Of a DNA stretch of 11,952 nt, positions 6,985-11,952 are shown piece after piece. Where the stretch lies: contig DXLM01000084.1 in the NCBI GenBank assembly GCA_019414725.1, forward strand, positions 1-11,952, read 5' to 3'. Numbering within the stretch: position 1 is the stretch's first letter; the number at the start of each line of letters is the position of its first letter. This stretch comes from Bacteroides sp. Its GTDB lineage: Bacteria; Bacteroidota; Bacteroidia; Bacteroidales; Bacteroidaceae. The position numbers were made by a program, and so were the translations under genes. Below the pieces are notes generated by a model that saw nothing but the letters and a program-made list of their open reading frames with translations, had not been told where the DNA came from and did not search any database.

Positions 6985-9900
6985 ATGAAAACATTTCGTT
7001 TTGTTTTATTGCTGTTTTTGGTATTGAGTATATCCAATACAGCTTGGGCGCAAAACCAGACTGTAAAAGGTAAGGTGATAGACTCTAAATTAAAAGAAGC
7101 TCTTATGGGGGTTTCTATTTTGGAAATAGGTACTTCAAATGGTACTGTAACTGATTTGGATGGTAACTTTACGCTTTCTGTTCCTAAAGGAGCTGTATTG
7201 CGTATTTCTTATGTGGGATATTTAGTTCAGGAAGTTCCGATAAATGGAAAAACATCTTTGGATATATTTTTGAAGGAAGATACTGAATTATTAGATGAGG
7301 TAGTGATTGTGGGGTATGGGGCCCAAAAGAAAGCTACATTATCCGGCTCTGTAACAAGTGTAGGTGGTGAGAAGCTGGCAAAAACTCCAGTAACGAATGT
7401 ATCACAAGGATTAGCTGGACGTTTACCGGGCGTGGTCGCTGTTTCTAACACTTCAGAACCAGGATATGATGGTGCTACTATTACTGTTCGTGGGGTTAAT
7501 ACCTTTGGAAAAGCTGATCCGTTAGTAGTTGTTGATGGAGTACCTGGACGTTCTTTGGAGCGTATTGATCCAAGTACCATTGAAACGATGTCTGTATTAA
7601 AAGATGCTTCAGCAGCTATTTATGGTGCTCAAGCTGCCAATGGAGTTATTTTGATTACAACAAAACGAGGAAAAGCAGGCAAGCCGAGAGTAGGTTTTAC
7701 TTATAATTATGGAATAGCTGCTCCTACTGTAATACCGGAAATGACCAATGCTGTGGAATATGCCACTTTGATGAATGAAATAGATAAGTATGCCGGTAAT
7801 AAGGGGCGCTATACGGTAGATGATCTTAGATTATATGCTGATGGTTCCGATCCTTGGGGACATCCGGATACGGACTGGTTTAATGAAACATTGAAATCAT
7901 GGTCTCCACAAACTTATGCCAATGCTACTATTGATGGTGGTACAGAGAATGTGAAATATTTTGTTAGCGTATCAGCCAAAGGACAAGATGCATTTTATCG
8001 TCATAGTGGGTCAAATTACCATCAGTATGACTTGAAGATGAATCTTGATATGAAAATTAATAAATATGTTGATACTTATGTCAATGTAACAGGAAGAATG
8101 GAAGATCGGAAATATCCAACCCGTTCTGCAGAGAATATTTTCCGTATGCTGATGCGATCTAAACCTAATTCACCGGCTTATTGGCCTGATGGTCGTCCGG
8201 GACCCGACATTGAATTTGGTGATAATCCGGTAGTTATATGTACCAATCAAACTGGTTATGAACGTGATAAGCGTTATGTGTTAAATGGGGATTTCGGAGT
8301 TAATATCAAGGTGCCTTATGTGGAGGGATTGACTTTGAAGGCTACTGCGTCACTTGATAAGACGTTCCGTTTTCGTAAAATATGGCAAAAACCTTGGTAT
8401 TTGTATTCATGGGATGGGACTTCGATGGATGAAAATGGCCAGCCCCTATTGGTGGAAGGAAAGAAAGGGTTTAGTGATCCTCGTCTGACAGAATCAATGG
8501 AAGATAATTTGGGGGTATTATTGAGTGGTATCGCTAGTTATAGCCATACATTTGCTCAAGATCATGATGTAAATATTCTAGCAGGTGTAGAACGTATCAC
8601 GGATAAGGGGGATTCATTTGAAGCTTATCGTCGTTATTTTCTTTCTGCCGCTATTGACCAGCTTTTTGCTGGTGGTCAGGATGAAATGAATAATACAGGT
8701 ACAGGGTATGAGGAAGCCCGTTTAAATTATTTTGGTCGTGTGAACTATGCTTATAAGTCTAAATATTTGGCAGAGTTTGTTTGGCGTTATCAAGGTTCCT
8801 ATATTTTTGATCGTTCTAATAAATTCGGATTCTTTCCAGGTATTTCATTAGGATATGTAATATCTGAAGAAGATTTTTTCAAAAAGAAATTGCCCTTTAT
8901 TAGTTTTGCCAAAGTACGGGCATCATGGGGACAGACAGGAAATGATTTGATTGATCCTTATCAGTATTTGGCTTCCTATACTTTCAATGATTTGATGTAT
9001 TTGACTAATAATGGTGCAACGATGAACCAAGCATTGAAAGAAGGAGTAGCTCCTAATCAAAATGTGACTTGGGAAACAGCTACACAAAAGAATATAGGTC
9101 TTGATTTACAATTTTTGAATGGAGATTTGGCATTTACTATTGACTATTTTCATAATAAACGCAGTGATATTTTATGGAAACGAAATGCTTCTGTTCCGGG
9201 CACTTCCGGATTGGTACTTCCTGATGAAAACTTAGGGAAAGTACAAAATCAAGGGGTAGATTTCAATATTGATTATCGTAGAAATTTCAAAGATTTTCGG
9301 TTGGGTATAAACTTGAATGGGGTTTATGCTAAAAATAAAATTCTTTTTTGGGATGAGGCACCTGGTACTCCAGAATGGCAGAAGTCCACAGGCAAACCTA
9401 TCGATTCGGGACTTTATTATGAAGCTATCGGCATATTTAAAGATCAAGCAGCTGTAGATGCGTATCCTCATTGGGCCGGTGCACGTCCGGGGGATATTAT
9501 TTTCAAAGATGTAAATGGGGACAATGTGATAGATGGCAATGATCGTGTTCGTAATGATAAGAGTCGTACTCCACGATTTACAGGTGGATTGAATGTAGAT
9601 TTAGGATATAAGGATTTTGACCTTTCATTTTTACTACAAGGTGCTATGGGAGGAGTTTTTTATCAAACGACAGAGTCGGGGGATTTTGCCAATTTCTTAA
9701 AAAGTTTTTATGATAATCGTTGGACAGAGGAAAACCCAGATGCCGATTTTCCTCGTACTTATAATCGAAGTAATGAATATTTTATAAATCAGCAGAATAC
9801 ATTCTGGTTGCATAAAACTGATTATATACGTTTGAAGAATATAGAATTGGGATATACTGTACCATCTATATGGAGTAAGAAAATAGGTGTGGAACATTTA

Positions 9901-10038
9901 CGTGTTTATATTAATGCTTATAACCTGCTGACAATTAGTCCTGATATGAAGGATTATGATCCCGAAAACACAAGCGGATCGGGATATAATTATCCGTTGA
10001 ATAAAGTGATAAATTTTGGAGTAAACCTTACTTTTTAA
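6985..10038 (+). CDS. SusC/RagA-type TonB-dependent outer membrane transporter
   Basis: Outer-membrane beta-barrel that imports oligosaccharides captured by its SusD partner, powered by TonB-ExbBD encoded elsewhere. The product is 1017 residues, a usual length. Residues 1-23 form a signal peptide ending A-W-A-Q. A carboxypeptidase-D regulatory-like domain (about 26-100) precedes DEVVIVGYGAQKK (104-116), the family hallmark at the start of the plug. The plug (about 115-230) includes LVVVDGVPG (180-188), SVLKDASAAIYGAQAANGVI (203-222) and TTKRG. The rest is barrel, ending in an aromatic residue (N-L-T-F), as expected for outer-membrane assembly. Residues 842-853 form a D-x-N-x-D acidic loop resembling a calcium-binding loop, seen in many SusC proteins. 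A reading frame extends upstream to a TTG at 6961, but the ATG at 6985 begins the signal peptide directly and is preferred. It lies 33 bases after GH2 and 5 before susD. Confidence 0.96.
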   Translation: MKTFRFVLLLFLVLSISNTAWAQNQTVKGKVIDSKLKEALMGVSILEIGTSNGTVTDLDGNFTLSVPKGAVLRISYVGYLVQEVPINGKTSLDIFLKEDTELLDEVVIVGYGAQKKATLSGSVTSVGGEKLAKTPVTNVSQGLAGRLPGVVAVSNTSEPGYDGATITVRGVNTFGKADPLVVVDGVPGRSLERIDPSTIETMSVLKDASAAIYGAQAANGVILITTKRGKAGKPRVGFTYNYGIAAPTVIPEMTNAVEYATLMNEIDKYAGNKGRYTVDDLRLYADGSDPWGHPDTDWFNETLKSWSPQTYANATIDGGTENVKYFVSVSAKGQDAFYRHSGSNYHQYDLKMNLDMKINKYVDTYVNVTGRMEDRKYPTRSAENIFRMLMRSKPNSPAYWPDGRPGPDIEFGDNPVVICTNQTGYERDKRYVLNGDFGVNIKVPYVEGLTLKATASLDKTFRFRKIWQKPWYLYSWDGTSMDENGQPLLVEGKKGFSDPRLTESMEDNLGVLLSGIASYSHTFAQDHDVNILAGVERITDKGDSFEAYRRYFLSAAIDQLFAGGQDEMNNTGTGYEEARLNYFGRVNYAYKSKYLAEFVWRYQGSYIFDRSNKFGFFPGISLGYVISEEDFFKKKLPFISFAKVRASWGQTGNDLIDPYQYLASYTFNDLMYLTNNGATMNQALKEGVAPNQNVTWETATQKNIGLDLQFLNGDLAFTIDYFHNKRSDILWKRNASVPGTSGLVLPDENLGKVQNQGVDFNIDYRRNFKDFRLGINLNGVYAKNKILFWDEAPGTPEWQKSTGKPIDSGLYYEAIGIFKDQAAVDAYPHWAGARPGDIIFKDVNGDNVIDGNDRVRNDKSRTPRFTGGLNVDLGYKDFDLSFLLQGAMGGVFYQTTESGDFANFLKSFYDNRWTEENPDADFPRTYNRSNEYFINQQNTFWLHKTDYIRLKNIELGYTVPSIWSKKIGVEHLRVYINAYNLLTISPDMKDYDPENTSGSGYNYPLNKVINFGVNLTF

Positions 10039-10043
10039 ATAAA

Positions 10044-11834
10044 ATGAAAAATATGAAACGTTTATATGGATTATTTGTATTGCTATGTCTTATGCTAACA
10101 GCATGCAATGATGATTTTTTGGATGTGGATCCAGTAGACCGTTATTCAGATGCAGTTGTCTGGACGGATGAATCATTAATAACTTCTTTTGTTAATAATA
10201 TTTACGAGGGACAGAAATGGGGATTTCATACCGTAATGCTTTCTTCTTTGTGCGATGAGTCAATGGAGGTTTGGGCATGGGAGAGCCAGCCAGTAGTGAT
10301 GAGTGAATTGAGTCCTAGTTATCAAGGTATTCTTGCTCCTAATTTTTGGATTATAACCTTCCATAATATAACTTGGACCAATCTTTATAAAAATATCCGT
10401 GCCTGTAATATCTTTTTTGAAAATGCAGAGAAATATGCTTTAGAAGGAGATGTTGTCGATAAATTGAAAGGTGAAGTGCATTATTTACGTGCTTATTTTT
10501 ATTATTGGTTGTTGAGCCAATGGGGTGGTGTCCCTTTGATTGAGAAATCTTTTACTCCTTCTGATGATTTACTCGTAGCTCGTAATACGTTTGAAGAAAC
10601 GGTAGATTTTATTGTGAAAGATTTAGATGAAGCAGCTTCTATTTTGCCTTTGAACGGAGATAAAGCCCGTGCAACAAAAGGTGCTGCTATGGCTTTGAAA
10701 GCCCGTGTCCTGCTTTATGCGGCTAGTGACTTATTTGTTTCTCAGTCTTTATGGGCATCCGGTTATGAGCATCCTGAACTTATAGGGTATGTGGGAGGTG
10801 ATCGTACGGAACGTTGGCAACGGGCTAAAAAGGCTGCTAAAGCTGTTATGGATTTAGGTATATATCATCTGTATGGTGAAAATGGAGGATGGAAAAATAG
10901 AGAGGAAGCTACTCAAAACTATGCTGATATTTTCTTGTGTCATAATTCGGATGAAGATATTATGGTACAATATTATGATTATGTAAATCATAATAGCAGT
11001 GATTTTCAATTGCCTCGTGTTGGTTTGTTCAATAGTCCTAATGGTTTTCATGGTTGGGGTGGAAATACTCCTACAGGACAATTAGTTGATTCTTACGAAA
11101 TGGCAGATGGTAGTAAATTTAGTTGGGATAATCCACAACAAGCAGCTTACCCTTATCAAAATCGAGATCCTCGCTTCTATGCTTCTATTATGTATAATGG
11201 TTCTTATTGGCGTCAACGTCCGGATGATACAGTAGGTAGTGATCCTGAAGGAATAGTACAAACTGCTTATTATCAGCAGTCAGATGGAAGTTATACACCA
11301 GGCTTAGATACTCGCCAAGGCCCTATTGAAGATTGGAATGGTTCTTACACAGGATATTATATGCGTAAATTTTTAGACCCTTCAGTTAATCATCAGTATG
11401 ATAAACAACCTTATCCTTGGCGTCAGATACGTTATGCTGAAGTTTTGTTGAATTATGCTGAAGCATGCATAGAATTAGGTGAAGATGTTGAAGCTCGTAA
11501 GTATATCAATATGATTCGTAAAAGAGCGGGAATGCCTGATATACCAAATTCTGAAACGGGAGATGTCTTGAAAGAGCATTATCGTAATGAACGTAAAATA
11601 GAATTAGCTTATGAACAACATCGTTATTTTGATATCCGCCGTTGGATGATTGCACCTGAAGTGATTAAGAATGTTCAGGGAATAGATATTCGCTATCCTT
11701 ATGGAGCTACAGAGCCTAATTATTCCATTATTGATGTGCAGGAGAGAAAATGGAATGATAAGTCTTATTTACTCCCTATTTATCTAGATGAAATGCAGAA
11801 AAATGATTTGTTGATACAAAATCCATTATATTAA
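10044..11834 (+). CDS. SusD/RagB-type surface glycan-binding lipoprotein
   Basis: Extracellular lipoprotein that binds glycan and forms the hinged lid of the SusC channel. The 596-residue product has a lipoprotein signal peptide with lipobox LTAC. Cys21 is the lipidation site, and N-D-D directly after it resembles the acidic lipoprotein export signal of Bacteroidota. Family hallmarks are the TPR-like helices GEVHYLRAYFYYWLLSQWGG (143-162), the repeat region around KGAAMALKARVLLYAAS (212-228), IRYAEVLLNYAEA (462-474), NMIRKRAG (489-496), ERKIELAYEQHRYFDIRRW (515-533), and the C-terminal YLLPI...QNPLY. The insert about 325-455 is rich in Trp, Tyr and Gly and may contribute sugar-binding aromatics (inference). 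It begins 5 bases after the susC stop, so the two are co-transcribed; a second ATG at 10053 would also keep the signal peptide. No SusE/SusF-like or other surface binding protein follows. Confidence 0.96.
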   Translation: MKNMKRLYGLFVLLCLMLTACNDDFLDVDPVDRYSDAVVWTDESLITSFVNNIYEGQKWGFHTVMLSSLCDESMEVWAWESQPVVMSELSPSYQGILAPNFWIITFHNITWTNLYKNIRACNIFFENAEKYALEGDVVDKLKGEVHYLRAYFYYWLLSQWGGVPLIEKSFTPSDDLLVARNTFEETVDFIVKDLDEAASILPLNGDKARATKGAAMALKARVLLYAASDLFVSQSLWASGYEHPELIGYVGGDRTERWQRAKKAAKAVMDLGIYHLYGENGGWKNREEATQNYADIFLCHNSDEDIMVQYYDYVNHNSSDFQLPRVGLFNSPNGFHGWGGNTPTGQLVDSYEMADGSKFSWDNPQQAAYPYQNRDPRFYASIMYNGSYWRQRPDDTVGSDPEGIVQTAYYQQSDGSYTPGLDTRQGPIEDWNGSYTGYYMRKFLDPSVNHQYDKQPYPWRQIRYAEVLLNYAEACIELGEDVEARKYINMIRKRAGMPDIPNSETGDVLKEHYRNERKIELAYEQHRYFDIRRWMIAPEVIKNVQGIDIRYPYGATEPNYSIIDVQERKWNDKSYLLPIYLDEMQKNDLLIQNPLY

Positions 11835-11850
11835 AAAATTATACATAGAT

Positions 11851-11881
11851 AAGCCCGTAGCTTAATGATAGCTACGGGCTT
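11851..11881. terminator. Intrinsic terminator closing the PUL operon, probably bidirectional
   Basis: A perfect 12-bp stem (AAGCCCGTAGCT at 11851-11862 with AGCTACGGGCTT at 11870-11881) has a 7-base loop and is the most GC-rich structure in the non-coding DNA. It starts 16 bases after the susD stop. The tail on the + strand is short (CTTTGTT), so termination relies mainly on the stem. It also lies 19 bases past the stop of a likely minus-strand gene, so it could serve both convergent transcripts. Confidence 0.8.
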
Positions 11882-11900
11882 TGTTAAAAAGAATGATTTT

Positions 11901-11952
11901 TTATTCCACTCCCAAATCTTTATAAGTTCTCGGAGCCGGAACAGAAGGTAAC
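11901..11952 (-). CDS. 3' end of a convergent minus-strand gene, truncated by the window
   Basis: Read on the minus strand from 11951, an open frame gives L-P-S-V-P-A-P-R-T-Y-K-D-L-G-V-E and stops at TAA (11903-11901). The peptide has an ordinary composition and its stop lies just before the shared terminator, as expected for a convergent gene end. Only 16 codons are visible, so the product cannot be identified, and whether it belongs to the same PUL is unknown. The other minus frames hit stops sooner or look less protein-like. Confidence 0.5.
   Translation of the reverse strand, partial: LPSVPAPRTYKDLGVE

Noticed and set aside
7227..7580. 117-residue minus-strand open frame inside susC
   Set aside because: Antisense to the conserved plug domain of the SusC protein; openness is explained by codon use of the real gene.
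9506..9545. Dockerin or EF-hand domain in SusC
   Set aside because: The D-x-N-x-D loop is a single short motif common within SusC barrel loops, with no second repeat or dockerin fold.

Overview
The window looks like a chromosomal piece of a Bacteroides-type gut or environmental Bacteroidota. The evidence is an AT-rich sequence, start codons without Shine-Dalgarno motifs, a TAnnTTTG-type promoter element, and a gene set typical of a polysaccharide utilization locus (PUL). All four complete genes lie on the + strand and are intact, with no frameshifts, transposase, CRISPR array, tRNA or rRNA visible.

Layout: 1-389 is an AT-rich intergenic stretch. It has a strong imperfect hairpin at 218-263, a good -7 box just before the first gene, and possibly the first codons of a divergent gene at the left edge. 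390-4373 encodes a 1327-residue hybrid two-component system (HTCS) protein: periplasmic double propeller, Y_Y_Y domain, one membrane segment, histidine kinase, receiver and AraC-type DNA-binding domain. The 139-base gap that follows holds a long-armed inverted repeat (4401-4460) just upstream of a probable promoter. 4513-6951 encodes a secreted GH2 beta-galactosidase-like enzyme. 6985-10038 encodes a SusC/RagA-type TonB-dependent transporter and 10044-11834 its SusD/RagB-type lipoprotein partner. A 12-bp perfect hairpin (11851-11881) closes the operon. It sits tail to tail with what appears to be the 3' end of a minus-strand gene (11901-11952).

How the genes probably work together: SusD captures a glycan or oligosaccharide at the cell surface and acts as the lid of the SusC channel, which imports it with TonB energy. 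The GH2 enzyme, most likely periplasmic, removes terminal beta-linked sugars, probably galactose. The HTCS propeller senses the resulting periplasmic oligosaccharide, and its C-terminal AraC domain switches on the GH2-susC-susD operon, plausibly through the dyad at 4401-4460. The substrate cannot be read from the sequence.

I see no undescribed protein system here. It is a compact PUL of recognised families. The less explained parts are the non-coding elements: the two large dyads, a 10-base word shared at matching positions before the HTCS and GH2 genes, and a possible second promoter before susC.
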